The notes beneath the pieces were generated by a model, which saw only the letters and a list, made by a program, of their open reading frames with translations, did not search any database and had not been told where the DNA came from. Shown here one piece after another: positions 11,370 to 23,060 of a stretch of 64,000 nt of DNA. The translations under genes were made by a program, and so were the position numbers. Source of the stretch: Dastarcus helophoroides (Eukaryota > Arthropoda > Insecta > Coleoptera > Bothrideridae); assembly GCA_028583605.1 (NCBI GenBank), contig CM053325.1:46074987-46138986 (forward strand). The letters are read 5' to 3'. How positions within the stretch are numbered: position 1 is the stretch's first letter; each line of letters starts with the position of its first letter.

Positions 11370-12974
11370 TTAAAGTGATACCGTTGGAGTCTTTCTAACT
11401 ATCTGACCGTCTGCCCCTCTGCCTTCTTCATTCGGAGTAACCAAGAAAGCACCCAATGATCTGTCCTGACGAGGAATTTTTGCCCACACAAATACTTGTG
11501 GAAGTATTCCACGGCTTTTACTGGTGGTGTAGTAGTTCTTCTCCGGCTTTGTCAGGATCTTGCTGTAATATTCGATGACTCTTTCTTCACCGCTTTGAAC
11601 TTGGAACAGCACAGCCCCAACGCCGGCGTTGCTGGCGTCTGTGTCTAACACGAATTTTCCATTCTCCTGAGGATACGCCAATATAGGGCTTGTGCACAAA
11701 GCGGACTTCAGTTTTCGGAAAGCGGTATCACAATCTGGAGTCCAGACATAAGGTGATCTTCCTTCAGTTAGTCTGTGTAACGGCGCAGTGATGTTGGCAA
11801 AACCTTTCACAAATCTTCTGTAATAGGTACATAACCGCAGGAAAATCCTCAGTTCATGTTTATCTTTGGGTCTTGGCCAGTCACGGATTTCTTGAGTCTT
11901 GCTGATATTTGTTTCTACTCCTGCGGTTGATACGGTGTGGCCTAAGAATTCTACTTTCCTTTGGAACAAAGAGCACTTCTTTGGATTCAGATATAGGTCA
12001 GCTTGCTTTAATCTGTCGAAGACTTCTTGAAGATTCTCCAGATGTTCTTTAAAGCTCTCGCCATGACGTCATCTAAGTAAACCAAGCAGGTTTTTTAAGT
12101 GAGTCCTCGAAGTACTAGCTCCATTAGACGTTCGAAAGTAGCCGGTGCATTACATAGTCCAAAAGGCATAACCGTGAACTGATATAACCCACTTCCAGAC
12201 AAAAAAGTCGGCCTCTCTTTGCGTTGAAGTCTATGCTTACTTGCCAATATTCACTTTTCAAGTCCAAAGTTGAAAACCATCAACCAGGCCCAGACAAGGT
12301 TATTAGGGTGTCGTCAATCCTTGGCAAGGGGTAGCTGCCCTTCTTTGTGACGTCGTTGAATATCCGGTAGTCGACACAGAATCTTTTTGACCCGTCCTTC
12401 TTTGTAACCAAGACTACAGGGAAAGACCATGTACTATTGGACTCCTCGATTCTCCATCCTTCATCATCTTTTCAACCAGTTCTGCGATTTCATCTTGCTT
12501 GGCTATAGGTAATCTTCTTGGGGGTTGATGAATAGGTGTTGCATCGCCGGTGTTGATTTTGTGCCGAACCACATCCGTCTTTCCTAGATTTTGGTCTCCA
12601 TCAGTGAAAGAGCCGTGGTTTTTCTTGAGAAATGATCTAGCCAGAACTGCCTCTTTCTTGGACAGGTGTTTCAAGTCCACTTCCAACTTGACTTGCCCAA
12701 TCTTCGCTTTCTGCACTGGCGCACAATTGTCACTCAAGGAGCTTATTGAGGCTACCGGGGTACAGACTGCCAGAGTACTACTTTTCCTGATTGAGTGTGC
12801 TGTTGGAAATACGTTGGTAACTCTAACAGGTACTTTCTGAGATGTTGTAACCACTGATCTCGCCACTAGTAAATTCTTGGAAATGCCATAAGTTGGTTCC
12901 ACTAATCCAACGTAGCAGCCCAAATCTCCTTCCATCACAGCCATAACTGTCTTCTTGTTGCTTTCCTGCACCAC
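11370..12974 (-). pseudogene. Gypsy reverse transcriptase and RNase H
   Basis: The N-terminal linker and start of RT lie at 12414-12974. The palm motif YLDD is encoded at 12068-12079 in a shifted frame. The frame at 11370-11969 continues with the thumb (VEFLGHTVS, CTYYRRFVKGFA) and the RNase H start (FVLDTDASNAGVGAVLF). These enzymes copy element RNA into DNA in virus-like particles. The catalytic YLDD and the RNase H aspartate are still recognisable, but frameshifts and stops separate the pieces. The RNase H C-terminus is eroded before the integrase. Confidence 0.9.
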
Positions 12975-13091
12975 ACCTGTTTCGCAGGCAAACAGTCTTA
13001 CCTCCTTTGGAGTGTTCTTTGGTGTTGTTACGACAAGCTCTTCATTTCCAATCTTTAAAATGTTCTGCGCTGGTTCGAAAGTAAAGCCATG

Positions 13092-13370
13092 TTACCTGAT
13101 TACGTCCATTCCCAGAATCAGCTCGTCTTCGATATCTACCACCAACACCCGAAGCAAAATGCGGAGTTTTCCCAGGTTAGTTATGACGTCTGCCTCTCCT
13201 ATGATTAGCGCAGTATCTCCCGTAACTGTTCTGAGGAGCATTCTTTGAGACAGTACCTTCGTTTGTGATGGCAGAATGTTCCTTCCTGCTAAAGTAACCA
13301 TGGCGCCTGTGTCCACTGTTGCCTGTACATTTCTTTTATCTACGCTGGCTGCCACTACCAAGCTTTCCAT
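13092..13370 (-). pseudogene. Gypsy aspartic protease region
   Basis: The 92 codons contain the active-site motif ATVDTGAMVTL near residues 18-28. The flap/terminal motif ELILGMDVI lies near the end, as in retropepsins of Gypsy elements. It would cleave the Gag-Pol polyprotein. It sits between gag and reverse transcriptase as expected. This stretch is open, but it is separated from RT by a stop at 13091, so it is a remnant of the pol frame. Confidence 0.85.
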
Positions 13371-13456
13371 TGTCCTTTTTATCTATTTGATGGAAAGAGT
13401 TTTGGGGGCTCGATGCTTGATACCAGCCAGTGAGTGCCCCTTCCCACTGGCTGATT

Positions 13457-14718
13457 TTAGTTTTCCTGCCGTGGGGCTTGTCGACTTCTTGGGGCTAACC
13501 TGCAGTACTTATTGAAGTGCCCCGATTTGCCACAGTTGTAATATGTGCTTCTGTTGGATCTGCCTTTAAGAGCTCCCATCAATTCTTGGATGCTCGCGTC
13601 CATTTTCTTCATGTTAGCGCTTATGATGTTTGCGAGATCAGGCTCATTCGCGGCCTCTTCGACGTCGGCCTTTCTTATTCTCCGCGACGCTCCTGACTCT
13701 GAAACCTTGTAAGCGGCTTCAACCTCAAAAGCTCTAATCAGTGCCTCCCTTGATGTTCGGACATTTGACAAGCGTATCACTCTCTGGACTTCAGGGCCTG
13801 TTATTCCTTCTATAAAAATTCTAACTGCGTGAAGTTCCAGAAAGTCGGTTGATGCTGTTGGATAGGCGATGTACGCTAGCCTTCTCACGTCGACCTCGAA
13901 TTCTTGCAGCGTTTTGCCACTTTTCTGCCTTCTCACAGACAGCTGCGACTGGACAACTTGCTGCAAATGATGGTCTCCAAATCTCAGCTCTAAAGCCCTA
14001 ACTAGTTCTTCATAGTTGGCTTGTTCGTGATTAGATGGAGTTCGGAGTAATTCCAGAGCATCTCCACGCAGGTATATCACCAATGAGGTCGCCTTTGCTT
14101 TCTCCGTCCAATTGGCCTTAGCAGCAGCTTTGAACTGTTTTCGGTAGATCTGGATGTCTTCCTATCATAGGTTGGAGGTTTTACCTTTTGAGAAGAAATA
14201 GCGGGTACACTTTTGGATTCATGTTGTGTGACTTGTCCACTTAGCAACTTTTTCACGTCATTTTCGATGTTGCTAATTTTCTTCTGTGTTGCATTTTCCA
14301 AATCAAGACGCTTGCTGTGGAATTCTTCTTTGACTTCGCCAATCTCTTCTTGCATTTTTTTCTCATTCCTGTAATTTGTTCTTTTACTTCTTCTCTCATT
14401 CCTGTAATTTGTTCTTTCACTTTTTCAACGTCCTCCTATTTTTTCTGTTATATTTGCTAATAGACTATGCAATTCTTGTTTGTCTGCATTCCTTTTCTTT
14501 TCTTCTTCTTTTTCTTGCCGTCTTCGTTCTTTTTCTTGTCGTCTTCGTTCTTCCTCCTGTCGCCTTGGTACTTCATCCTGTTCTTTTTCTTGTAGTCTTC
14601 GCTCTTGCCCCTGTTCTTTTTCTTGTCATCTTTGTTCTTTCTTCTGTGCTTTTTCTTGTGGTCTTTCTTCTGCTTGGTCTTTAAACATTGCTAATGACGC
14701 TTGCATCTGTTGTTCCAT
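13457..14718 (-). pseudogene. Gypsy gag
   Basis: A likely start is the ATG at 14718-14716, followed by a charged, coiled-coil-like region with repeated RRQEKER-type heptads (about 14500-14650). The capsid-like part lies at 13457-14083. It ends in a CCHC-type zinc knuckle in which the first cysteine is replaced (YYNCGKSGHFNKYC; family form C-x2-C-x4-H-x4-C). Gag packages element RNA. Stops occur at about 14630 and 14420, and there is a frame change near 14080. The 5' leader between gag and the LTR (14719-14946) is noncoding and contains a partial duplication of the LTR end (CCAGATGTTACG at 14891 and 14942). Confidence 0.85.
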
Positions 14719-14946
14719 TTTGGCCGATTTTAATCTCGTATCCATAAAGCATGCTAGAATATTCAAGATTTTACCTGACGCGCCTCGTATAACTATTTAT
14801 CAGTTTAAAACGTCCGAGATAAAGTCAACTGCGGGACCACTTGGTGAATTTTTTCGAGTAATGAAGCACAATAATAATCTCGCTTCAGACACCAGATGTT
14901 ACGATAAGCCTTATCTGCGTGATTTTTCTAAAACCCGGGAGCCAGA

Positions 14947-15280
14947 TGTTACGGGTTTATCGGTTTGAATTGATTATTAACACGTGAATTGAATAATACC
15001 CACTTTATTACCAAACTAAACTCGGAACACTACAACTGAATAATGAACTCACTTATTTACTTCTAACTACTTACTCACTAATTACACTAACTGACTCGAG
15101 GGACTTATATAGTTTTTCCTTCCAGGTTCTAGAAATTTTGAGCAGATAAGGCTTATCATTGGCCGAAATTTCTGGAACGCTTATCTGCCATTTGCTTTAT
15201 TATCGCGGCCGCTTTCCCTTATCAGATCTTTCTAGAAACTTTTCTTACGTACTAAATTCTACAATTGACATTTCGTTACA
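14947..15280 (-). repeat. 5' LTR of the Gypsy element
   Basis: 334 bp. It starts TGTAACG at 15280 and ends GTAACA at 14947 on the minus strand. It matches the LTR copies at 5823 and 9760 through the GCAGATAAGGCTTATC and TTATTATCGCGGCCGC blocks. GTAT follows directly (15281-15284). Confidence 0.88.
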
Positions 15281-16100
15281 GTATATAAGGGTAAATTTTG
15301 GGATATATATATATATATAGTACTATTGATAATATCGATATTAGCATCGATAATATTGATATTTTCGTAAGGGGCCTGTCGATAATATCGATAGTACAAA
15401 GGATCGATCTTTAGTGAACACTATTTTACACGATGCTTTATATAAACTTCGTCTGATGATGGCAAAGTATTGCCATGCCCCTTATAAAGATAAATCATAA
15501 CTAAAAGGCCATAGTACATCTTTTGTAATGTTTTTGAACATTTTTTTGTCGATATATTATACTTGGTTATAAGCATGCTCCGTAATATTACTATTTCTTT
15601 TTTGTCATAGTTGTATTTAGACAGCCTATGTTTGTTTTACCAAAAGCATAATAAAACGTAGTAAATTATTTATAAAATTTTTGCTAAGTTTGGTTATAAT
15701 AAAATCATATATAACGCCGACATTATTTTATCACATATTATTCAACAAAGAAACACGTTTTAGGCAGAAGTTACAGTAGATTTTAGAAAATGCTTCTTTT
15801 CGCATTTTGATAATGACATTTTATTATCCGCAGATAATTGTTACTTGCCACTTGCTACTTTAATGTGTGCTCAAAATAAATTTGTGCTACATCACAGAAA
15901 CGTCACCCTCAGGTCTGTGCCACATCATATGCCACATTAGTTTGGTGGGCGCCCTTAGAGTTTTCTGTAAATGCAAGGTAAATACGCATAGAAGCAATAC
16001 AAGACAACTTATCAGGACTTGCCAGTGACAGTTTAAATGCAACAATTAGCTCCATTTTCGGTACCCTACCCCAAAAAGTCAAGAAAGAGAACAGCACAAC
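15281..16100. other. AT-rich flank with TATCGATA-rich palindromes
   Basis: A short (TA)n tract at 15304-15320 precedes several overlapping palindromes built from ATAATATCGATA between 15326 and 15405. They resemble the terminal sequences of the hAT-type MITE at 28606. This could be an eroded member of that family. No gene is visible. Confidence 0.5.
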
Positions 16101-16104
16101 ATAC

Positions 16105-16407
16105 TGTGTTGTTTATAAAGAAGAACTGAAAAAAAAAACAAAAGGAAAAACGAAAGTCAACATCAGCTATTGAAGCTGTAAATAAAATAAGCGAAAAGCT
16201 GAATATTTTCGAAGGAAATAGAACTTCAACACGCTCCAATAGGTTAATTAAAATTGCTTACAATATAAAAGACTGGTTCTGCTTCATATGTAAAGAAGTA
16301 AAAATGATAGACATGGTGCAATGCATCGCATGTGGAACCTGGGCTGACGAGATTATGGAGAATCAACGAAGAAAAATATATCTCTCAAGTGCCCAAAATG
16401 TTTATAA
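16105..16407 (+). pseudogene. PHD-like zinc-finger C-terminal fragment
   Basis: The frame runs through SAIEAVNKISEKLN to a cysteine cluster C-x2-C-x10-C-x2-C (WFCFICKEVK, QCIACGTWADE). After a +1 shift it reaches LKCPKCL and a stop at 16405-16407. Such clusters occur at the C-termini of pogo/Tigger and jerky-type transposases of insects, so this may be the tail of the element whose start is at 8906. The catalytic middle is not visible between 15281 and 16100, so this link is inference. Confidence 0.5.
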
Positions 16408-17898
16408 TAATTTTGTATACCTGCCTAGTTGTATTTAAGCATGTTTAACGTTACAAGAATATTTAGTTTCCCTCTAAATCTTTATTCCATAAAATCCCCT
16501 AAGAATAGGTATTTACCAATTTTATTTACATTTAATTTTTCAAGATTGTGCTAAAACGAGTAAAGATACAACATTTTTGTTCTGATTAGGTAGTTTATCT
16601 CGCAAAATTGGTCTGGGTTTGTAAAAACCCTGACCGTCTATCTCTGGTGGAAATAGTAGTAATAGGGCAAAACCATCGAAAATGGAATGCACTGGATAGC
16701 ACTACAAAATACGATTAAAATTAGATAGTACGATATCGGCAACAATCCCCTATATTTCGTACTTAAAAAATATTGCATGAAAACATTATGGCAGAACACA
16801 CCGTTAGTTTAAAAAAGCAATTCATATGATTTTAAATGAAAAAGACTTTTCAATTCTGTAATGTTAATAGTACCAACATGCATTATTAATAATAATAAGC
16901 AGCAAAAATAAAAAAAAAATTGACTAAAATAAAATTTCCAATGGTGCAATAAAAATGGTATATTGCAGAAAAAATAATTGGGTTACTCTTTTTTACGCGT
17001 TCCACTCAAACTTTAAGCGCTAGTGAAGCTAAATGTAATGCAAATTGCAGAATTGAATTTTCTTTCGTATTTTATGAGCTGAATGCAGTGCCCATAATAA
17101 ATCGATCACCCCGTACATAATTTGTGACGCAATCGATGAAGGAATTCCTTGAAATTTATTGACACTCCATCTTTGGTATCAGTACTTAAATTGCTGTAAT
17201 TTGGTAACTTTTAATTCGAAACAGCCTCTTTTCTTTATTTAGTAGATTTCCAATAAATTCTTGATTTATAAACAAATAAACATACAGAAAGTTACATAAA
17301 ACGTTGCGCGAAGTGCAAATGTATTGTATTTATTGATCAATTAACAAAATTAACAGCCAATTTAAATTCCAATCTTTTATATCTTTACAAAAGGATACGC
17401 TTGCAAGAATCTGGATCAGTGGTACCAACATACATTTGTATTGCGCAATTACCTTCAGGCACTAAATAATTGCAAGTTCTATTTCACCTTTATTGTTAAC
17501 ATTGGAATCTAGAGAAAGCATTTTCGCTGATACATAGTTGATGAGTTATAATAATGAACTTCGGATAAGGCCAAGTGAAAGGTTGGCGTATTATGTAGGA
17601 GGTTTCCGTAATGAGAATGCTTTATAACACCAACCCATGGAATATTCAAAATTCCGGCATTCTCATTTTAATACTTAATCTCAACTTGTCACAGCAAAAA
17701 AAAGTAATGTTAACCAAGTTCAGGAACGGGTAGAAAATTGTTTTATGTAATATACGGAAATCCGAAGAACTGGAAAGTATTGTAGATATTGTTAACTGAC
17801 TTTATAATTAAATTATGTTACAGTGTGTTGCGAACAAATTGCAATTAGTAACTTACCAAATCCTTTGTTAAAACTTGGTTAGATTATTAAATGTGAAA
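16408..17898. other. Intergenic sequence, no gene seen
   Basis: AT-rich sequence with no recognised coding or repeat structure. Confidence 0.5.
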
Positions 17899-19386
17899 TC
17901 ACTGTGAATTCATTGTTGGGCATGCAATGTCTCGTTCCATTTCACTACAATTTTTATAAGAATCTACAAGCTCATTCAAAAATTTGATGCGCTGTCTATA
18001 ATCTTTATTCTCACATTTTTTTGGCAAATGTACACTATTCATTTTTATATAAATCATATTTTGTATCTTCTTTAAAGCATCTATTACTGCAAAAATATTT
18101 GGATGAGTGTGATAAAATAATTTATTATATGATGAATGAAAAGATTCACAAGCATTTGTGGTTCGTTTTGTGGAGCATGTTTCAGCTGTCCAAACGCTAG
18201 GTGGAAATCTACTATTTTCATCTATATAATTCTTCACTAAATAATTTAAAAATTCATTCAACTTCTGACAACCAATTGGCTGAACCTCGGTAAAATCAAA
18301 CGCAAACGATTCTCCAACGTCGTTTGGTGCCAGGAAGGTTAATCCAAATAACCAATGTAAAAAACAACCAACGGGTGAATTTCTGTCTTTATATTCCCTA
18401 ATTAAGCCTAGCGTTTGGATTTTTCTCATCCAAGCCTGCGACAAGTGGAACCTACAGCCGACAATTGCAGTTTCAGGCCATGTTAATGTTACCGCTAAAT
18501 GTATAGCCTCTTCAAAATCAATTACAAATTTTGATGGTGAAAAATTTAAATTTAAGTTTACACAGTATTCGTTAATCAATTCAAAACAGTTTAAATAGGA
18601 TTGGTGATTCTTATTCGGTAAAAAACAAAACACTGAAGGAATATAATGTCCATTTTTAACACCATGAATGGTAAACATTTGACAAAAATGTTTTGGAGCA
18701 TAGTTGAATGTACCATCCACGTATACAGTTTCACAACTTAACAAAAATTGGATATTGGTTGGACATGAAATGATAACTATATTATGGAGTTCATTGTTTG
18801 CTAATACGAAAACCTCATTTTTGGTCGTTTTAATATCGTGTAGAATCGAATTCAACCCTTCGTGAACCTCATTTAAATTTGTGGGTATTTTTGGTAATAC
18901 ACTTCTTCTTGCATAATACCTACATTTACGAATATTATACATGTCCTGTGTCGTAAAGGAATCCAAATTGCTTGGATCGATTCTCTTCAGTTTTCTCTGA
19001 ATTAGTTTCGATGGTTTTTCCGCGATTTCATCAGTTGCTTTTCTTTTTATCCCATCGGAAAGCTTTTGACGTTCCAGTGTGTTGGATACCTCATGGTTGT
19101 GGCTGTCGTTTTATGCTGAAAAATGTTTTTATTAATATTTGGTTTTGTTATGGTTTAAGTAAATTAAATTAGTTATTTTAAAAACGAGGAATTAAATTAA
19201 AGAAAAAAACTTTACATTTATATGGAGGTACTTACTTAATATTGTCGATAAGGTATCATCAGTAAAAATTGTTGCTAGGCAAGTCTTCACCGTGCACCTC
19301 CACTTAACTCCTAACTACGTTTTTCCAGAATTGGAGAATTTATAGTTTTGAAACACAAGTAATTCTTTGCCTCTTGGGCTCAACAT
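17899..19386 (-). pseudogene. FLYWCH-MULE transposase gene, two nonsense codons
   Basis: Exon 1 (19386-19236) begins ATG TTG AGC and encodes a FLYWCH-type zinc finger (SPRGKELLVFQNYKFS, then KWRCTVKTCLATIFTDD). A TAG interrupts it at 19317-19315. It ends at a consensus donor, GTAAGT (19235). The 120-bp intron ends TTTTTCAG at 19116. Exon 2 (19115-17899) opens with a TAA at 19113-19111, then NDSHNHEV with the finger's H-x-H. The MULE domain follows and is open for 355 codons from the Met at 18966. Its motifs are VYVDGTFNYAP (first Asp), FVIDFEEAI (second Asp), CRFHLSQAW, and TNACESFH (catalytic Glu). This combination is typical of Mutator-like transposases of arthropods. The long intact catalytic frame suggests recent death or use of the downstream Met. 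No TIRs were located. Confidence 0.85.
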
Positions 19387-20009
19387 GATTTCAAGCTTAT
19401 ACATTTTGATACAAGATCAGAAAACAAACTAACTAGAAATTTAAAGGAACAAATAATTTTTATTATTGTACATTTAATAAGTCATTTAGCATAATTTGTC
19501 TTTAAAGGGTCATTAAATAGCTATCGGCCCAGTTCTGCCCAAAGCTTAAGTGACCCTTCATGGGGGAGTTAGGAATCCAGGTATATCGGCGCAGCTCTGC
19601 CATACCCACTTCTTAGGCAGGGACGTAAAATACCCTATAAGTGGCCCCTTATATTAAATGACACCTTATTTTAGAACTGTTTCAATTTATGCTCACGTTA
19701 ATATGTATACGACTTTTTAAATTTAAATTTATCTGTGGCAATAAAATCATTGCTTAAATAATAAGATCAAATATCAATGAATAAAAGAATATTTTTATAT
19801 TAAATGTTCAAATTGGTTTTTTTCCTCTTCGACACAGTAATAAATCCTTTGTTCCATTTCCAAATAAATATTTTAAAACATTTCAGGCGTTATCTAATCA
19901 CATTCTTCAACAAGGTTAGGTTACGTAAAGAAAGTTTTTTGTTTTATTTTTAATTCGGGTATTTTTGGGTTTAAAGTTTTTATTGGCACACCCTGCATAT
20001 TATTTCAAT
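19387..20009. other. Intergenic with two direct motifs
   Basis: On the minus strand GCAGAACTGGGCCGATA (near 19525) and GCAGAGCTGCGCCGATA (near 19590) form a direct repeat about 60 bp apart. This could belong to the MULE 5' end or be unrelated. Otherwise the stretch is AT-rich. Confidence 0.45.
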
Positions 20010-20884
20010 CCAAATCCTTTAATTATTCAGTTGTTTGACGTGCTTTATGGGAGCTGGCATTGTCGTGATAAAGAATGATGCGATGTTTTCTGTCCTTTTT
20101 CCTTATTTGATCGAACAAATTGTTGTATACCATTCGGAATTAACAGTTCTTCGATCCTCTAATGGAATGGTTGCGACGTGTCCAGTACAACCGAAGAAAC
20201 AAACGATCATTTTGTGAACGAACAACTTTAGTGGGATTGGGTTCATCGTTAAACACCCAAACAGTAGACTGTTGTTTGCTTTCAGGATCATAGGAATATT
20301 TCCAAGTTTCGTCTCCTCTAACAATGTTGTATGCGGATTTTGAACGTCCTCGGTCGAATTTTTTCAAGATTTCCTGACACCAATCAACACGACCCTTTTT
20401 TTGCGCTTCGGTCAAATTATTCGGAATCCATCTGGAACATATTTTTCTCACACCTAAATGTTCATGCAAAATCGATTGTATTGCAGTCTGCGATATCCTA
20501 AGAGACGCCTCTATCTGTCTGTATGTCACATGCTGACTTACTGACGGACGCACGACCATGACGAAATTCTGCAAACCAATAGTAAACAGTCTTCTCTGAT
20601 GGTACTTTATTACCAAAAGTTGCAGGAAGCGATTCTATGCATTGTTGTTGAGTAAGGACTTTTTAAAATCATAAAAGATCATCCAACGTAAGCCTTCAAG
20701 GGTTATTTCCATTTTTGCACAAACTTGCTTCTTTTAAACATTCACTATCAACAACTTATTCAATCAATTTCTAAATTGCCACTGGCTTCGCAATAACAAA
20801 CGTCAATGTTCACAAATACAGTGGTGGCACAACTCATTAACGCCACCTATTGTTCGATTGTAAAAACTTAAAAGGCAACCCTCG
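20010..20884 (-). pseudogene. Second mariner transposase, 3'-truncated and frameshifted
   Basis: The minus-strand ATG at 20712 starts MEITLEGLRWMIFYDFKK. A frameshift leads into the long frame at 20140-20616, with the HTH region, TYRQIEASLRISQTAIQSIL, and the first catalytic motif VRGDETWKYSYDPE. A further shift leads to CTGHVATIP and the second motif YHDNASSHK near 20060. Similarity stops at about 20010, before the third aspartate. The 5' end has a TIR-like sequence CGAGGGTTGCCTTTTAAG at 20884, next to TA. This is a different mariner lineage from the one at 982. It is not functional. Confidence 0.85.
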
Positions 20885-21440
20885 TATACGTTGGCGCAAC
20901 TGAAAAAAAAACATTTTATGCAAGTACATAAAATTTTTTAACTTAATACCTCTTCTTAAGAAATTAATTTCTTTCAGGGCTAATCATAGCCACAATATAT
21001 GGTTTAGAGAATCACAGAAAAAATGCTATGATGAAACATTAATGTCGAGATGAGTATGTTTGGAAATATATTTCTACGATTTATTTTTCGGGTTTTTTAA
21101 GTTGTCAACAATTTTTATAACTGATAAATAACCAAGTAAAACTAAAACAAAAAAATCGATGAAGACAAATCAATAGACAGCTGGATTTTAAAGAACCATG
21201 TGCACAAAAAAATATGCATACTTTTTGACGATAAACATCGCTCCTAAAAATATTTTGTATCACTAAAATATTGGGTCCCCTTAAAGCATTGTGCGGATGC
21301 ACCTTTTCATCCTAGCTGCAGCATTGTCAATAGGTACAATTAGTATACTAAATGCAAATTTATTTTTATTTCATTCATAATGTGTGTTAAAAATGGCGCC
21401 AAATAAACATCCCATCCATTTCAAAAATAATTTTGTATAG
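20885..21440. other. Intergenic sequence
   Basis: No gene or repeat recognised. Confidence 0.45.
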
Positions 21441-23060
21441 AAGTGTCGTGATTAAGTTTGGAATTGAAGTCGAAATTTCAAAATTATACAGTTGAAGTTT
21501 TTGTTTTAACATTAAAATTTCAAATTTAGATCCAAATTTTGTCTTAGGACTCGACACACTCTAAAAAATCTAGAAACTAAATTCGAAATTGGTAGTTTAA
21601 AATTAGTTTTGGTATAAAAGGTTAAAATTTTTGCAAATTCTAGTTTCAGGTTTAAAAACGAAATGTTTGAAAAACATGTACACCGTCTTTAATCTAAGAG
21701 GCACGCTTTTTGAACATCATTTGCATAGATAATAGGCCAATAATTCTTGTACGTTATATGAATTTTTACCTAATTTTTGCCACATTTTTCATTTTTTCAC
21801 AAGTAAAACAATTAAATGTGAGAGAAAAAGATATAGCTATAAATTATATTTTTTTAAATAAAATACATGGTATATTTTTAATTGTTTCGATGGAGAATTC
21901 AATTTTCTTTAAAAACATATAACACTTAATATCTGGCATCAACTGTTTATGCTTTAAACTCAGTTAAGCAGAATGTTGGGGAAAGTCTAAATTTAAAAAA
22001 ATTGTACTTGCCAAAGAAAAATCACAATATTTCGATTTTAGTTAAGAAATTGCTTAAATATTCGACTTTCTTTTGAAGCTCAGTCTTTTCAATATTAAAA
22101 ATAATCAAAATATTGAAATGAAAAAGTCGAAGTCTTAAAGGAAAGTCGAAATATCAAGATTAAAAGTTGATATTTTATAAACAAATTTTAGTTTTTTTTT
22201 CACAATCTTACCTTTCTTCTCAAAATTTCAAGTTCAATGTTTTGATTTTTTTTGGTGTTTTTTATATTAAAATTCGAAATAAAATTTGCAGGTTTAAAAA
22301 ATGCAAGTTTTAATAAAAATGACGAAACATGAAAAAATTTTAAGTTTCTTCCCAAATGAATATATTTTAAGCCTTAGCCATGTTTATCTATCGTACGAGG
22401 ACATCAGTTAAATTTTTAGAACATATTCTATTTGTTGTGATGAACAGAAAATTCCAGGAAAACTAGTAAAATTTAACAGGAATTATTCTATCGTTCGTAT
22501 AAATATAAATCAATAAAATAAATCATTAAAAAACGAATAATTAGGAAAATTAGGAGTCTTATGTAGGCAAAAAAGCAAAATAAATTAATTACCTGTCTTA
22601 ATTTTAATGGCATTATTCAAGTCGATTATTTTTCTGAAGTATCAATTCATTTGGAATACTTTGGTTTAAATTACTGCCGAAAGCTGATTTAATTAATAAG
22701 TGTTTTGAAATTACATTCTTTGAGATTGTTTCCGAATTCCAATTAATGTCGATTTTTTTATTTTGATTTAAACTTGCATTTTTATCTCTTGCCTAAAATT
22801 TCAATTTCAAATTCGAAATTTCGTTTTTTTCTGGAAATGTTGGTACTTTTTGGAAATCTAGATTTTAATTCTTTAAGTTTAAATTATTTTTTGAAATAAA
22901 TTTCGATCAATTTCTAAAACTATCGGTGCTTTTCCTGAAGTTTCAAGTTTGCCCTTTCAGGTGTAAATGTTTGCCTCCAAAAATTTAATATTAAACTCTA
23001 AATATTTTGGGTTGTTGTAAAAAAAATTAAAATTTTGTTGAATGTTTAATTTTTCAGCAC
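21440..23060. repeat. Low-complexity AT region with recurring TTTCGAAATTT-like words
   Basis: Words such as AAATTTCAAA, TTCGAAAT, GTCGAAAT and their complements recur irregularly. An imperfect hairpin spans 22035-22165 (ATTCGACTTTCTTTTGAAG opposite CTTAAAGGAAAGTCGAA). No fixed period or gene is seen. It is probably degenerate simple or tandem sequence. Confidence 0.45.

Larger units (their letters stand above)
9760..15280 (-). mobile_element. Gypsy-family LTR retrotransposon, degenerate
   Basis: A 5.5-kb element in minus orientation, with LTRs at 14947-15280 (5') and 9760-10060 (3'). In order it holds gag with a zinc knuckle, aspartic protease, reverse transcriptase, RNase H, and an integrase with a C-terminal GPY/F-like segment. 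This is the Gypsy/Metaviridae order. No envelope-like gene is seen between integrase and the 3' LTR. All genes carry frameshifts or stops. The right flank is GTAT, as at the two other copies in the window. The left LTR lacks its last ~25 bp and abuts pogo coding sequence, so no target duplication can be paired. Confidence 0.93.

Noticed and set aside
14376..14968. Plus-strand frames rich in Phe, Leu, Ser and Cys
   Set aside because: They are the antisense of the charged coiled-coil part of gag, and the hydrophobic look comes from the GAA/AAG-rich sense strand.
20000..20024. GGCACACCCTGC at 20000 as the second TIR of the mariner
   Set aside because: It is not an inverted match to the CGAGGGTTGCC end at 20884, and the transposase frame is already truncated there.
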